Assembly (NCBI GenBank): GCA_031265875.1
Contig: JAISCA010000053.1
Location: 1-38,312 of the forward strand
From: Propionibacteriaceae bacterium
Lineage (GTDB): Bacteria; Actinomycetota; Actinomycetes; Propionibacteriales; Propionibacteriaceae
Reading direction: 5' to 3'
Length of the DNA stretch: 38,312 nucleotides
Within the stretch, counting starts at the first letter, position 1. Every line of letters starts with the position of its first letter. Under the pieces are notes generated by a model. The model had not been told where the DNA came from. It saw only the letters and a list, made by a program, of their open reading frames with translations, and searched no databases. Position numbers and translations under genes: made by a program. Shown piece by piece: positions 15,538 to 24,378 of the stretch.

Positions 15538-16086
15538 TCACCAGAGCTTGAGCGCGTTGAAGGACATGCTGACAAAAGTGATGTTGGTCTGGGAGGCCGC
15601 GTCGACCTTGGCCGACAAGCGCGCCCGGTATGGGCCGGCTTGGGTGATGCGTGTGGGGCAAAACAGTGTGCAGGCCAGGTCGGCGCCCGACGCTCGCTCG
15701 CCCGCGTGGGCGTAGACGCGGGGGCCGTAGGCGACGGTGGAGGCGAGACCGTTGTCCCACAAGGCGAGCTGCGCCGTATAAGCGGAGTTGCCATCGCAGC
15801 GGCCGTAGCCGACTGCGGTGATCAGCCACACCCCGGGCGTCAGCTGGAGCTGGACGTTCCGGTCGGAGTCGTGCCAGACCCCATCCTTCGGGAACAACTG
15901 ATATAGCAGCGCTGGGGGGTCGTTGAGATCTCCCACGAAGCCCGGCTCCGGGACGAGGCTCTGGGCCACGCTCATGATCCAGGGTTTCTCGGCTTGCCAG
16001 GCCTGGTCCAACGCTTGGGCGATGTCGCCGCCTGGGATGTTGGTGTTGACCGGCAGGACCGGATCGGGCGGGACCGGAATGGTCAT
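15538..16086 (-). CDS. Minor tail/tip protein
   Basis: 182 residues. A proline-rich start, TIPVPPDPVLPVNTNIPGGD, is followed by a helix (IAQALDQAWQ) and a jelly-roll-like beta region, FPKDGVWHDSDRNVQLQLTP and onward, typical of tail proteins that display trimeric C1q/TNF-like heads. The ATG at 16086 lies 8 nt from GGGAG. The ATG at 16092 would place that site too close. It belongs to the fibre/tip cluster downstream of the tape measure; no enzyme motif is seen. Confidence 0.65.
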   Translation of the reverse strand: MTIPVPPDPVLPVNTNIPGGDIAQALDQAWQAEKPWIMSVAQSLVPEPGFVGDLNDPPALLYQLFPKDGVWHDSDRNVQLQLTPGVWLITAVGYGRCDGNSAYTAQLALWDNGLASTVAYGPRVYAHAGERASGADLACTLFCPTRITQAGPYRARLSAKVDAASQTNITFVSMSFNALKLW

Positions 16087-16088
16087 TG

Positions 16089-16928
16089 TCATTCTCCCAT
16101 GATTTGGTTGAGTGGTTTGCCGATGGTGTCCCGCGCGGTGAACCCTTGGGCGGCGCAAGCCTGGGCGATGTCCGCCTCGGTCCAACCCGCCAGAGCGGCG
16201 TCGTCGACCCAGTCGGCCCAGGTCACGGCCGGGATCGGCGGCCGCAGCGACGGGCCGACCTCGGTCGACGACGACTCCCACACCGCCACCCCACGGGTGA
16301 CGGTCGACAGGCGCGCGCGCGAGGCCTGGCCGGGGGCGTGGCGGAAACGACGCCGGGCCACCCAAGTCACGTCGGGGTCACCCCCGGCCACCCGGATCGT
16401 GACCGGCAGCCCCGAGGCGACCATGTCCTCGACCGCCCGATCGGTGACCTGGTCGAAGACGGCGAAGCTGACCGTCGTCTCCAGCCGCCCAGGGGCCCCG
16501 ATCGAGACCGGTGGGGCGCCGTTGATCGGCGTCAGGACACTGCTGTCGGAGGCCCACGAGCGAGTCCCGTCGGTCGCCAGCAGCAGCTTGACCTCGACGC
16601 TGTTGGCGGGATCGACGTCGAGACCGACGACCCCGACCGAGGACCCGAGGTTGGACAGGGTGACGGGATCGCTCAGGGCGGACGCCAGGACCGTCCCAGA
16701 GGCGTCTGAGACGGTGGCCCGGAACCTGGTGGGTTGTCCGAAGATCGCGGCGCCGTCGACCAGGTCGAAGACGCCGGCCTCGGGTCTGGCGTCGTTGGGC
16801 ACGGGCTCCTCCAGGCCCCCGGCGTCGACCCTGACGACATCGACCCGGCGGGCCCCCGCCGGGGCGCCGGAGACTGTGACACGGATCAGATGCCGGTCAG
16901 GGACCGCAGTCACGACCAGGTCAGGCAT
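16089..16928 (-). CDS. Minor tail protein
   Basis: 279 residues. The first half has fibronectin/Ig-like beta patterns (HLIRVTVSGAPAGARRVDVVRV, FRATVSDASGTVLASALSDPVTL); the second half resembles part of a distal tail or hub beta fold. The C-terminus has a helical tail, GWTEADIAQACAAQGFTARD. It overlaps the preceding minor tail gene by 8 bp. It lies third after the tape measure, as is usual for tail-tip components of actinophages. Exact placement in the tip is not determinable. Confidence 0.72.
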   Translation of the reverse strand: MPDLVVTAVPDRHLIRVTVSGAPAGARRVDVVRVDAGGLEEPVPNDARPEAGVFDLVDGAAIFGQPTRFRATVSDASGTVLASALSDPVTLSNLGSSVGVVGLDVDPANSVEVKLLLATDGTRSWASDSSVLTPINGAPPVSIGAPGRLETTVSFAVFDQVTDRAVEDMVASGLPVTIRVAGGDPDVTWVARRRFRHAPGQASRARLSTVTRGVAVWESSSTEVGPSLRPPIPAVTWADWVDDAALAGWTEADIAQACAAQGFTARDTIGKPLNQIMGE

Positions 16929-17856
16929 AGGTCACCTCCATGCTCCAAGTCGCGGCGTCAGAGACAAAATAAGCGTTCACTCCAGTGCCGACCAGGGCGA
17001 CGCCTTGGATCGAGCCGTCGGCCAGGCCAGCGCCCCACGCGGCGGGGACGTCCCAGACACCGGACTGGCCCCTCGTCAGGCCGCCGACCGTGACAGGGTC
17101 GCCGACCCATTGGGCCGGGCCCGGGCCGGCGTTGGCGTGGGCACGCAGCACAGGGGCGACCGGGGCGTTGTTGCCGTGGCTCGACGCCGATCGAGCCAGA
17201 GAGAGCTTGCAACTGGTGACCGGCCGGCCGGACTGGCCCGCCGGACCGGGGAACACCACGAACCCCGTGTTGTCGGCGGTCTGCCCGGTCGTCCAATGCC
17301 CTTGCATGGCCTGCCCGTCGGGAATGTCCGTCCGCCGAGATCCCGACCGCATCGTCCAGCCCGTCGACGGCGCCAGTTGGACCGCCGAGGGGACGTCCGG
17401 CGTCACACCGCCGGGCGTCGGCGGAGCGGGCCTCAACGGGGCCGAGGTGGTCCCCAGAGCGACCGCGCCGCCGGGGGTGTCCAGGAACACGACCTGCCAG
17501 CCGACAGGCGGCAGCACCGTCCCAGCGCCGAAGGGCAGCAGGACCGGCATCGTCACCAGTTGGCCGTCCAAACCTTGGCCGTCGGGCAGGACGTCGATCG
17601 TCTTGGCCGCCTCGTCCACCGCCTGCACCACACCAGTCATGGGCCACCAAGTCAGATTGGAGGTGACGGTCGCGGTCCCGTCGACCACGTCGACCAGGAC
17701 GTCGTCGCCCTTGTGGACGAGGACACCGCCGGCGAACCCGACCGTCTGATCCAACCGGACCTGACCGGACTCCAAGATCCCAGTGACCTTGGCCCGCGTC
17801 CGGCTGCCGCCCCTGCCCTCGTCAGGCAGGTCGGGGTCGAAGATCGGGACTGTCAT
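16921..17856 (-). CDS. Minor tail protein
   Basis: 311 residues, beta-rich, with a repeated Gly/Thr/Val texture and no membrane segment. The N-terminal part (KGDDVLVDVVDGTATVTSNLTWWPMTG) looks like an OB-fold or beta barrel of hub-associated proteins. The C-terminal 130 residues look like a carbohydrate-binding or lectin-like module (SGVWDVPAAWGAGLADGSIQ). It is coupled by ATGA to the preceding tail gene and overlaps the next by 8 bp. A role in the tail tip is inferred from position. Confidence 0.72.
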   Translation of the reverse strand: MTVPIFDPDLPDEGRGGSRTRAKVTGILESGQVRLDQTVGFAGGVLVHKGDDVLVDVVDGTATVTSNLTWWPMTGVVQAVDEAAKTIDVLPDGQGLDGQLVTMPVLLPFGAGTVLPPVGWQVVFLDTPGGAVALGTTSAPLRPAPPTPGGVTPDVPSAVQLAPSTGWTMRSGSRRTDIPDGQAMQGHWTTGQTADNTGFVVFPGPAGQSGRPVTSCKLSLARSASSHGNNAPVAPVLRAHANAGPGPAQWVGDPVTVGGLTRGQSGVWDVPAAWGAGLADGSIQGVALVGTGVNAYFVSDAATWSMEVTYA

Positions 17857-18956
17857 CTAGCTTCCTCCGGGACGCGGATGGTGGCCGTCGAGGGGCCGCC
17901 GAGCTGATGGTCGAGACCGATGACCTGACCGGCCCAGCGTTTGCGGTCCGGGTCCGTGATGACGACCGGGTCGAGCACGTCCAACCGCAAACCGACGGCC
18001 GGATGCACTGAGGCGGTCAACGTCCGGGTCATGCTCCCGATCTCCTGCCAAAGGTAAGTCTCGGCCGCTCGGGTCAGTGTCGCGACGTCCTTCCCGATCG
18101 ACATTTGCTCCCGGCGGGTGTTGACTCCGAAGGGGCCGTCCACCGCCCACAGGCCAGTCTTGACCTCGGCCATGCCCTGGATCGGATTGTTGGCCTCGTC
18201 CGAGCCGGTCACGACGACCCGGTTGCGGGGCTCCGCGCTGCCGTCCAGCGCCAGCTCAAAGATCTCATCGACCCGGATCGGCCACGGATCTGTGACCGGG
18301 TCCAACGGCCTGGGCTCGACCTGCCCGTCCCGGTTGACCCACACCGCCGCGCCCATCAACGCCCACAAATCGGACAGGGCGGACAGTGGGTTGGTGTCGT
18401 AGGTCGCGGTCGCACGGACCAACCTCGACTGCATCGAGGGGTCCCACCAAGCCATGGCCACCGGCAAGCCGACCCCGGCGGCGGCCAACAGTCTGACCGT
18501 CTCATCCACCATCGACAACCCAGCCGGACCCAACAAGCCCGACCACGACCCGCGCTCGATCAGCGCCGTCAAATCGTCGCCTGTCACGTCGGCCGCGTCA
18601 TGCTGCCCCATCGGCACCCGCCGCCGTGTCACCCAGCGGACCTGGTCCCCGCCGGCGTCCGACAAGCGCGCCGGAGGCAACGGGCACCAGGCCGACCCGT
18701 CGAACCTGACCCTGGCCCACACCGTCTGACCGGCCGTCCACAACGGCCCACCCGACTGGCGCAGCGACCCGTCCGGATCCGCCACGGTCATGTCGAGCTG
18801 CCCCGACACGATCCGCCCGTTGGTCGACGCCGACCACGACAGGCCGGTCACGGCCTCGGACAGGTCCCACGATTGGCCGCCCCGCTGCACGACGACCTGG
18901 GACTCCGGGACGACCGAGCCGCCCTCGGGCCACCAGCCCGACGACGGGGCCCACAT
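17853..18956 (-). CDS. Minor tail/baseplate hub-like protein
   Basis: 367 residues and the first gene after the tape measure. Residues near 20-110 hold a beta pattern (WDLSEAVTGLSWSASTNGRI, GQLDMTVADPDGSLRQSG) found in hub proteins that cap the tail tube. The C-terminal third (IRVDEIFELALDGSAEPRNRVVVTGSDE) resembles DUF5047-like tail proteins of actinophages. The ATG overlaps the tape-measure stop by three bases. It probably nucleates the tail tip together with the tape measure. Confidence 0.75.
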   Translation of the reverse strand: MWAPSSGWWPEGGSVVPESQVVVQRGGQSWDLSEAVTGLSWSASTNGRIVSGQLDMTVADPDGSLRQSGGPLWTAGQTVWARVRFDGSAWCPLPPARLSDAGGDQVRWVTRRRVPMGQHDAADVTGDDLTALIERGSWSGLLGPAGLSMVDETVRLLAAAGVGLPVAMAWWDPSMQSRLVRATATYDTNPLSALSDLWALMGAAVWVNRDGQVEPRPLDPVTDPWPIRVDEIFELALDGSAEPRNRVVVTGSDEANNPIQGMAEVKTGLWAVDGPFGVNTRREQMSIGKDVATLTRAAETYLWQEIGSMTRTLTASVHPAVGLRLDVLDPVVITDPDRKRWAGQVIGLDHQLGGPSTATIRVPEEAR

Positions 18957-21805
18957 CAGCGGGCCCCCCGTCTGGTCGCCTTGGACCAGTCCTTGACCTG
19001 ATCCAAGGCTCTGGCGTCGAGCCAGGCGTCGAACTCCTGATCGTCGACCACTAGCCGCAGCTTGGCCCCCTGGAGGGCGTCCAGGACTCCGATGGTGTTC
19101 CCGGCCGCCCCGGCCCCCGTGGGCGTCTGAGAGGCGAAGGAGAGGGCACCTGGGGCTATGCCTGGGATCTTCGGGATGGCGGCGGCGGCCATGGCCAGGC
19201 TGGCGTCGGTGATGGCGGGCAGCGAGTCGTTCAGGCCTTGGACGAGGCCCGCGCCGATCTGCCGGCCGACCTTGTCGCGGAACACCCTCGACGGGGACTT
19301 GATGCCGAGGAACGAGGCGATGCCGCCGAGGGCGGCCTTGGCCACGCCCACTATGGCGTCCTTGATCATCCCTCCGAACGCCTTGATGCCGTTCACGATG
19401 CCTTGGACGATGTTCTTCCCCAGCTCCCCGAGGTTGGAGAACACGCTCTTGATGCCGTCCCAGGCGGCACCCCAGTCACCTTTGATGACGGCCATGATCG
19501 TTTTGATGACGGAGGCGACGACGCCGAGGGCGGACTTGATGATGTTGGCGAGGCTGGTGAAGATGGGTCCGACGGCGGCGGCCATGGCCTCGATCACCGG
19601 CATGAGGACGGCGACGATGATGTCGATGACCGGGGTGATCGCCTCGACGATGCTCGTGATGACTGGGACCAGGGCCTCGAAGACGGTGATCAGGGGCGGG
19701 ACGACGGACTCGATCAGTTGCATGATGATCGGCGCGAGCTTGTCGATCAGGTCGGCGATGAGGGGGCCGAGGGTGGTGAAGATCAGTGAGATGACGTCGG
19801 CCATCGGCGGCAGGATGGTGGAGACCAGGCTGGCCAGCACCGGCACGAGGTCGACGATGACCGGGACGATGGCGTCCAACACGGTCGCCAGCGTGTCTCC
19901 GGCGACCCCTGCGACCTGCCCGATGACGTCGGCCACGGTTTGGAGCGCGCCGGTGACGGCCGGGTTCGCGAACGCTTCCGCCAGGCTCGACGCGACCCGC
20001 CCGAGGGACTCCCGCAGGCTGGACGAGTTCGTCAGCATCAGCCCGACGGCGGAGATGATCATCCCCAACGGGCCGGTCAAGGCTTTGAACGCGCCGCCGA
20101 TCATCGGGATCTTCGACAGTGTGCCGCCGAGCAGTGGTGTGGCCAACGCGGCGACCGACCCCAAGGACCCGCCGATCCCACGGATCTTCTCGATCAGCCC
20201 GGACACCGAATCCCCGCCGGCCTTGATCTTCTCCGTGAACGCCTGGACCTTCGGGATCATCCCCTCAAGGGTCGAGTTCAGACTCGACTCGCCGCCCAGC
20301 CCGAACGCTTCCTTGATCGGTCCGACCAGGGCGATGGCCGCGTTCATCAACTCGCGGAACAACAAGGCGGCTGTTTTCACGGCCGGGAACTCGCCCTGGA
20401 TCAGGGCCTCACCGAACCGGGACAGGGCGGACTTGGCGTTGGTCAGGGCGCCCCTGGTGGTGTTCGCCATCTCCCCGGCCATCAACGCGAGGCTGTCGCC
20501 CAGGGCGGCGAAGACTTGCTCGGGGGCGACCTTCCCCTCCGACACCAGGTCCTTCAGCTCGGCCGTGGTCACACCCATGCTCTTCGCTAACAGGTCGAAC
20601 GCGGGGATGCCCCGCGACGACAGTTGGAGGAGGTCTTGGGTCGTGGCCCGGCCGGCCGACTGGATCTGTCCGAAGACCATCTGGATCTCGGACAGAGGCG
20701 CACCGGCGGCCGCCGCCGTGTTCTTCAGCGACGTCATGTAGGCGTTGAGCTGCTCACCGGGTTTGATGCCGGCGACAAGGGCTTGGGAGGCGGCCTGTGC
20801 CATCTCCCCGGTCGAGAACTGGGTGTCCTGGACGGCGGCCTTGACGTCCGCCATGACCGAGGCGACCTGCTCCGACGCCATGCCCAAACCGCGCATCTGA
20901 GCGCTGGCGTTCTCCACCGTCACCAACCGGTCGAAACCGCCCTTGAGAGCGAGCCCGAGGGCGCCGGTCAACGCGGCGGCGGCGCCAGTCGCCACGTTCC
21001 CCAGGGCGTCCTTCAGCTGCTGGCCGGCTTGCCTGCCGAACTCGCCGATCTTCGCCAGGGCCCGCTGCCAAGCGTTCGGGGTCTTCCCGGCCTCCGAGTC
21101 GGAGTCCGACTTCGCCTTGGCGAAGATCGACTTCAGCTTGCCGCCCAACGCGGACGCGGCCTTCCCGATCACACCGAAAGCGGCCCCGGCCTTCTGGCCG
21201 ACTTGCCCCCACGGGCCACCCAGTTGGGCGAGCCCGGACTTGATCTTACCGACCGTCCCACTGGCCACCTGAGACACCTTGTCCCAAGCCTGCTTGCCCT
21301 TGGTCGCGACCGGGTCCCACACCGTCGACACGGCCCTCGACAGGGTCGATTTGATGGCTGTGGCGGCCTGCGCCGCGGCCTGCGACGCCACGCCCCAGGC
21401 TTTGGACGCCGCAGAGGACACCGCGCCCCAAACCTGCTCGGCTCCCCGCTGGACCACGCCCAAGGCCCGCTGAAGCGGAGCTGGGAGCGCCGCTCCGACT
21501 TTGGCGAACACGCCACTGAACATGCCGCCGACCCATTGGCCGACAGTCGACAGGTTCTGCTTCAACGCCCCGCCGGCGGACGACGTCAACTCACCGAACG
21601 CCGACGCGAACCCCTTGCCCTGCTCACGGCCGATCTCCGGGCCGACCGTCTCAGTCGCCTTCTTGACCTTCTCCTTGAAGCCTTCCCCGGCTCCAGTCCC
21701 GGCGGCCTCGGCGGCCTCGCGGGTGGCGACGCCCAGCCCTTCGGCGCTCGCCGCCACATTGACCCAGACGGTCCCGATCACGGGACCTCTAGCACTCGCA
21801 GCCAC
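18956..21805 (-). CDS. Tape measure protein
   Basis: 949 residues. It sets tail length and enters the cell envelope during DNA injection. The tape-measure N-terminal domain is visible around residues 300-450 (ENASAQMRGLGMASEQVASV, QFSTGEMAQAASQALVAG, GRATTQDLLQLSSRGIPAFD). Ala/Gly-rich helical stretches flank it, and hydrophobic segments follow (LGMIISAVGLMLT and the long Ile/Val-rich region VLDAIVPVIVDLVPVLASLV). At about 1.5 angstrom per residue the tail would be near 0.14 micrometre. The start is GTG at 21805 with GAGGGGGTGA in front. It directly follows the frameshifted chaperone gene, the canonical siphovirus order. Confidence 0.95.
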   Translation of the reverse strand: MAASARGPVIGTVWVNVAASAEGLGVATREAAEAAGTGAGEGFKEKVKKATETVGPEIGREQGKGFASAFGELTSSAGGALKQNLSTVGQWVGGMFSGVFAKVGAALPAPLQRALGVVQRGAEQVWGAVSSAASKAWGVASQAAAQAATAIKSTLSRAVSTVWDPVATKGKQAWDKVSQVASGTVGKIKSGLAQLGGPWGQVGQKAGAAFGVIGKAASALGGKLKSIFAKAKSDSDSEAGKTPNAWQRALAKIGEFGRQAGQQLKDALGNVATGAAAALTGALGLALKGGFDRLVTVENASAQMRGLGMASEQVASVMADVKAAVQDTQFSTGEMAQAASQALVAGIKPGEQLNAYMTSLKNTAAAAGAPLSEIQMVFGQIQSAGRATTQDLLQLSSRGIPAFDLLAKSMGVTTAELKDLVSEGKVAPEQVFAALGDSLALMAGEMANTTRGALTNAKSALSRFGEALIQGEFPAVKTAALLFRELMNAAIALVGPIKEAFGLGGESSLNSTLEGMIPKVQAFTEKIKAGGDSVSGLIEKIRGIGGSLGSVAALATPLLGGTLSKIPMIGGAFKALTGPLGMIISAVGLMLTNSSSLRESLGRVASSLAEAFANPAVTGALQTVADVIGQVAGVAGDTLATVLDAIVPVIVDLVPVLASLVSTILPPMADVISLIFTTLGPLIADLIDKLAPIIMQLIESVVPPLITVFEALVPVITSIVEAITPVIDIIVAVLMPVIEAMAAAVGPIFTSLANIIKSALGVVASVIKTIMAVIKGDWGAAWDGIKSVFSNLGELGKNIVQGIVNGIKAFGGMIKDAIVGVAKAALGGIASFLGIKSPSRVFRDKVGRQIGAGLVQGLNDSLPAITDASLAMAAAAIPKIPGIAPGALSFASQTPTGAGAAGNTIGVLDALQGAKLRLVVDDQEFDAWLDARALDQVKDWSKATRRGAR

Positions 21806-21825
21806 AGCCGGTCACCCCCTCCAGG

Positions 21826-22556
21826 TCAACGGAAAGCGTTATTGGTTTCGTACCAGGCGGTCAGCGCCGGGTCGGGCGCTTCTGGCGTGGTGGCGTGGTC
21901 GTGGGGCCAGGGGATGTTCCCGCCCAGCCCGTTGGCGACCTGGATCACAGCCAGATCGGCGAACGACGCCGGCCACCTCGCCCCAGTCAGATCCGCGAAC
22001 AGGTGGCTGCCCGTGTCACGGGCGGCCTCCGAGATCAGATCGGACGCCGCCCGCCACGGGATGCCCGCGCCGACCTGGTCCAGATCCAGACCCAGCCGGG
22101 CGAAATCCCACCGCAAAGCAGGGTTGTGCTCTACGATGAATTCGCAGAGCTTCTCGATTCCCCCATGGCGTAGCCCGCCAGCTTCCCCCACAAGTCGAAG
22201 AACTTCGCCGCGAACATCTGGAACGCCACGAACGACTGCGACTTCAACACCCGCAAAGCCGTGTCGTCGTGGATCAGCTTGAACACGGCCTCCAACTGCT
22301 CGGTCTGACTCTGCGAGTCACTCGCCTCGATGGCCTCCATGACCGTCTCGTAAGGGATGTCCAGAGCCGCCTTGACCCGCTGCCCGTCCGGGAACAACGC
22401 CGCCAACGACCGCTCCACCAACAAGAACCTGGGCTTGACCTGGTCGGCGATCCGATGTAGCTCGGCGTCCTCGTCCTGCTCCCGGTCGAAATCAACCAGG
22501 GCTAAGCCGTCGTCGACACGGTCGAACGGATCACCGTAAACGTCCTCGTCAGTCAT
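21826..22556 (-). CDS. Tail assembly chaperone, -1 frameshift product (gpGT-like)
   Basis: This is the long form made when ribosomes reading the first chaperone frame (22556 downward) slip back one base at the GGGGG run (22160-22164) and continue in the frame that stops at 21826. The junction reads YAMG, then GIEKLCEFIVEHNPAL. The two frames overlap for about 60 bp and the downstream one has no good start of its own, which is the hallmark of lambda G/GT-type chaperones. The T-part binds the tape measure and recruits major tail protein. It is about 243 residues long. The direction (-1) is confirmed by the reading frames. Confidence 0.87.
22131..22556 (-). CDS. Tail assembly chaperone, short form (gpG-like)
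   Basis: 141 residues, acidic at the N-terminus (MTDEDVYGDPFDRVDDG), then mostly helical with an aromatic-rich end (FQMFAAKFFDLWGKLAGYAM). It keeps the tape measure unaggregated before tail-tube assembly. It starts at an ATG overlapping the preceding 51-residue gene by 8 bp, and lies between the major tail protein and the tape measure. Slippage at 22160-22164 gives the longer form listed separately. Confidence 0.87.
   Translation of the reverse strand: MTDEDVYGDPFDRVDDGLALVDFDREQDEDAELHRIADQVKPRFLLVERSLAALFPDGQRVKAALDIPYETVMEAIEASDSQSQTEQLEAVFKLIHDDTALRVLKSQSFVAFQMFAAKFFDLWGKLAGYAMGESRSSANSS
22160..22164 (-). other. Programmed -1 frameshift site (GGGGG)
   Basis: In the zero frame the message reads ATG GGG GAA. 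After the GGG codon the glycine tRNA can re-pair with GGG one base back, and the next codon becomes GGA. Only the P-site tRNA re-pairs perfectly, so this is a weaker variant of the canonical heptamer. It lies inside the 60-bp overlap of the two chaperone frames. Confidence 0.8.
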
Positions 22557-22704
22557 CGACCTCTCCCGTCTCAGAGTCTCCGGGGCCGGCCGAGACGGCC
22601 GCCTCCAAGGCCTCTAGGCGGTCCAGGATCGAGTTCAGCTCTATCGCGATCCTGGGCCGCGACAGCTCGTCAGCGGTCAGCCAAGGCGCTAGCCCGCCGC
22701 TCAC
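22549..22704 (-). CDS. Small phage protein between major tail and chaperone genes
   Basis: 51 residues. A GTG at 22704 overlaps the major tail protein stop (GTGA) and gives MSGGLAPWLTADELSRPRIA, then a helix IELNSILDRLEALEAAVSAG and an acidic tail. I do not recognise a family. The tight overlaps on both sides (4 bp and 8 bp) support its being translated. It sits in the tail assembly cluster, so a minor role in tail assembly is possible but only inferred. Confidence 0.6.
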   Translation of the reverse strand: MSGGLAPWLTADELSRPRIAIELNSILDRLEALEAAVSAGPGDSETGEVDD

Positions 22705-23285
22705 GACCCCACCGCCACGACTGGGAGGTCCCACTGCGAGTACTTCTCTCCACCGAACAAGTCGGAGCGCTGCCACTCGTAGGCCACGGCGAACCCGCGC
22801 ACGGTGCCACGCTCGTCCTTGTCCTGCGCCACCTCGGTGAACTGCGCCACGCCGTTCCGACGCTCGATGTCACCGGACTTGTACAAGACCTCACGGAAAA
22901 TGAGGAACTGTTTGTCGGTGAAGGCGTCGGAGACGTAGATGTGCCCGTTCGCGTCGAACGTCTTCCCAGTCAAGAACTCGACCAGGGACCGGTCCGACTG
23001 CGCCAAGCCGACCTTCTCCGACAGCGTCGACTCCCCGAACAACTTGTAGCCGTCCTGGAAGAACTCCGTCGCGTCACCGGTCTCAGCGGTCGGCTCGAAC
23101 CCGCCGTCCGTCTTGATCAAACCCAGCAACTTATACGCCGGATAGTCAGTCAAAAGTGCCAGGCTCCGGTCGCCGCCGTCAGCCGGAGTGACGACGTTGG
23201 CGGCGTCCAACGGCGCCCAGGCGATCTTCCCCGTGATAGGGATTCGGACAGATTGCAGATCGTTGCCCTGAGGGTCAACAGCCAT
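22701..23285 (-). CDS. Major tail (tube) protein
   Basis: 194 residues that would polymerise into the non-contractile tail tube. The N-terminal RIPITGKIAWAPLDAANVVTPADG and the central TGDATEFFQDGYKLFGESTLS, then VGLAQSDRSLVEFLTGKTFD, follow the lambda gpV-like tube fold typical of actinophages. The ATG at 23285 is preferred over 23291 because GAAAGGA then has a 7-nt spacer. The order tail terminator, major tail, chaperones, tape measure supports the call. Confidence 0.88.
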   Translation of the reverse strand: MAVDPQGNDLQSVRIPITGKIAWAPLDAANVVTPADGGDRSLALLTDYPAYKLLGLIKTDGGFEPTAETGDATEFFQDGYKLFGESTLSEKVGLAQSDRSLVEFLTGKTFDANGHIYVSDAFTDKQFLIFREVLYKSGDIERRNGVAQFTEVAQDKDERGTVRGFAVAYEWQRSDLFGGEKYSQWDLPVVAVGS

Positions 23286-23310
23286 GATCATTTCCTTTCA
23301 AAGGTGCGCG

Positions 23311-23718
23311 TCACCAGGTGCCGATGACGCGATAGTTGACGACGAAATAGGCTCGGGCGACGTCCTGCGGGTCGTCGACCGAGGTCGGCCCGGCCGCGCC
23401 CTCGACCGCTGTGATCGGCGAACCGACCGCAGTCAAGATCGCCGGAACATCCGTTAGGACGGCCAAGGCGATCCGGGCCAAGTCCCTGGCCGGCTTGTCA
23501 TGCTGCCCGGTCCCGGCCAGAACGTTGACGCCGACCTGCCAGTCCCACTGGAGGGGCGGGACGGCCGGGCCGCCGTCGCAACGGACCACGACCAGCGGCG
23601 CGCAGGCGGCGTAGTCCTTGGGTTCCTTGTTCGACACCTCGACCGGCCGGCCGAGGCCCTTCAGACGCGCCCGCAGATGGGCGGTCAGCCATAGTTCCAG
23701 GTCGGGGGGCGTGATCAT
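23311..23718 (-). CDS. Tail terminator/completion protein
   Basis: 135 residues. A start helix, MITPPDLELWLTAHLRARLK, precedes strands APLVVVRCDGG and WDWQVGVNVLAG and a helix ARDLARIALAVLTDVPAILT, which matches the alpha-beta layout of siphophage tail terminators (lambda gpU class). It would cap the tail tube and join it to the head. The ATG overlaps the upstream gene's stop (ATGA, 23715-23718). Its place directly upstream of the major tail gene supports it. Confidence 0.78.
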   Translation of the reverse strand: MITPPDLELWLTAHLRARLKGLGRPVEVSNKEPKDYAACAPLVVVRCDGGPAVPPLQWDWQVGVNVLAGTGQHDKPARDLARIALAVLTDVPAILTAVGSPITAVEGAAGPTSVDDPQDVARAYFVVNYRVIGTW

Positions 23719-23990
23719 CCGTTCATCGCCGCCCGCGCGAGGTTCCCGGTCTTGACTTCGATGTACAGGCCCGCCTCGTGGCTCGTCGCGATCGCGTAAC
23801 GGGGCCGATTGGTGGACGCGTCCTGGACACTGATAGAAGCTTTGTAGTTGTCGTGGCCGACACCGGATGACGCCGCCCGTGCGGCGGCTGCCTCGGCCCG
23901 CTGCCGGACCGCATCGTGCAGGGCGGGGAGCGCGAACACTTCGTCCCGCCATCTAGGATTCCACTCCCATTTCGTTGGACGTCGTCCCAT
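23715..23990 (-). CDS. HK97 gp10-like head-tail joining protein
   Basis: 91 residues. The N-terminal helix AVRQRAEAAAARAASSGVGHDNYKA followed by a short beta region (YAIATSHEAGLYIEVKTGNL) is the reduced form of the gp10-like neck protein. The ATG is separated by 1 bp from the preceding connector's stop. It fits the connector cluster (adaptor, stopper, gp10-like, tail terminator). The family call comes from pattern plus order. Confidence 0.7.
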   Translation of the reverse strand: MGRRPTKWEWNPRWRDEVFALPALHDAVRQRAEAAAARAASSGVGHDNYKASISVQDASTNRPRYAIATSHEAGLYIEVKTGNLARAAMNG

Positions 23991-23991
23991 G

Positions 23992-24378
23992 TCAGCCTCC
24001 CGTCACATGCTCGACAGTCAGGACTTGCCCTGGCCGCCAGCCGGTGAACGGCGACGTGTCACCGGGTTTGACTTCGACGACCCGCCAGGAGGTCCCGTCG
24101 TTGTCACGGCGGATCCGGTCGCCCGGTTGGACGTCCGCGTCCGGGTCGGGCAAATAAGCCTTGGCCCGGCGGGTGACCTGCTGGCGGTTGTCAGACGAGT
24201 CCAGTGTCATCGGCTCGGACTGCCACGAACACCGGCCCAACGGCAGACAATGAGGAGGCACATCCCAGTCGGAGACGGTCGAGTGCGGGTTGTACGGGTC
24301 AGGTCGTTCGCGGGCCCTGAGCCTGGTCACAGGTTCCCCGAAGGCCAGCCAGAAACCATTCTTGCCCAGCCTGCTCAC
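23992..24378 (-). CDS. Head-tail connector (stopper-like) protein
   Basis: 128 residues from a GTG at 24378 that overlaps the adaptor stop (GTGA). An earlier GTG at 24387 would add three residues. A small beta barrel is suggested by AYLPDPDADVQPGDRIRRDNDGTSWRVVEVKPGD, the SPP1 gp16/HK97-stopper type that closes the capsid exit until tail joining. The cysteine/proline-rich region (DVPPHCLPLGRCSWQSEP) is unusual and unexplained. Assignment relies on the domain pattern and gene order. Confidence 0.72.
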   Translation of the reverse strand: MSRLGKNGFWLAFGEPVTRLRARERPDPYNPHSTVSDWDVPPHCLPLGRCSWQSEPMTLDSSDNRQQVTRRAKAYLPDPDADVQPGDRIRRDNDGTSWRVVEVKPGDTSPFTGWRPGQVLTVEHVTGG

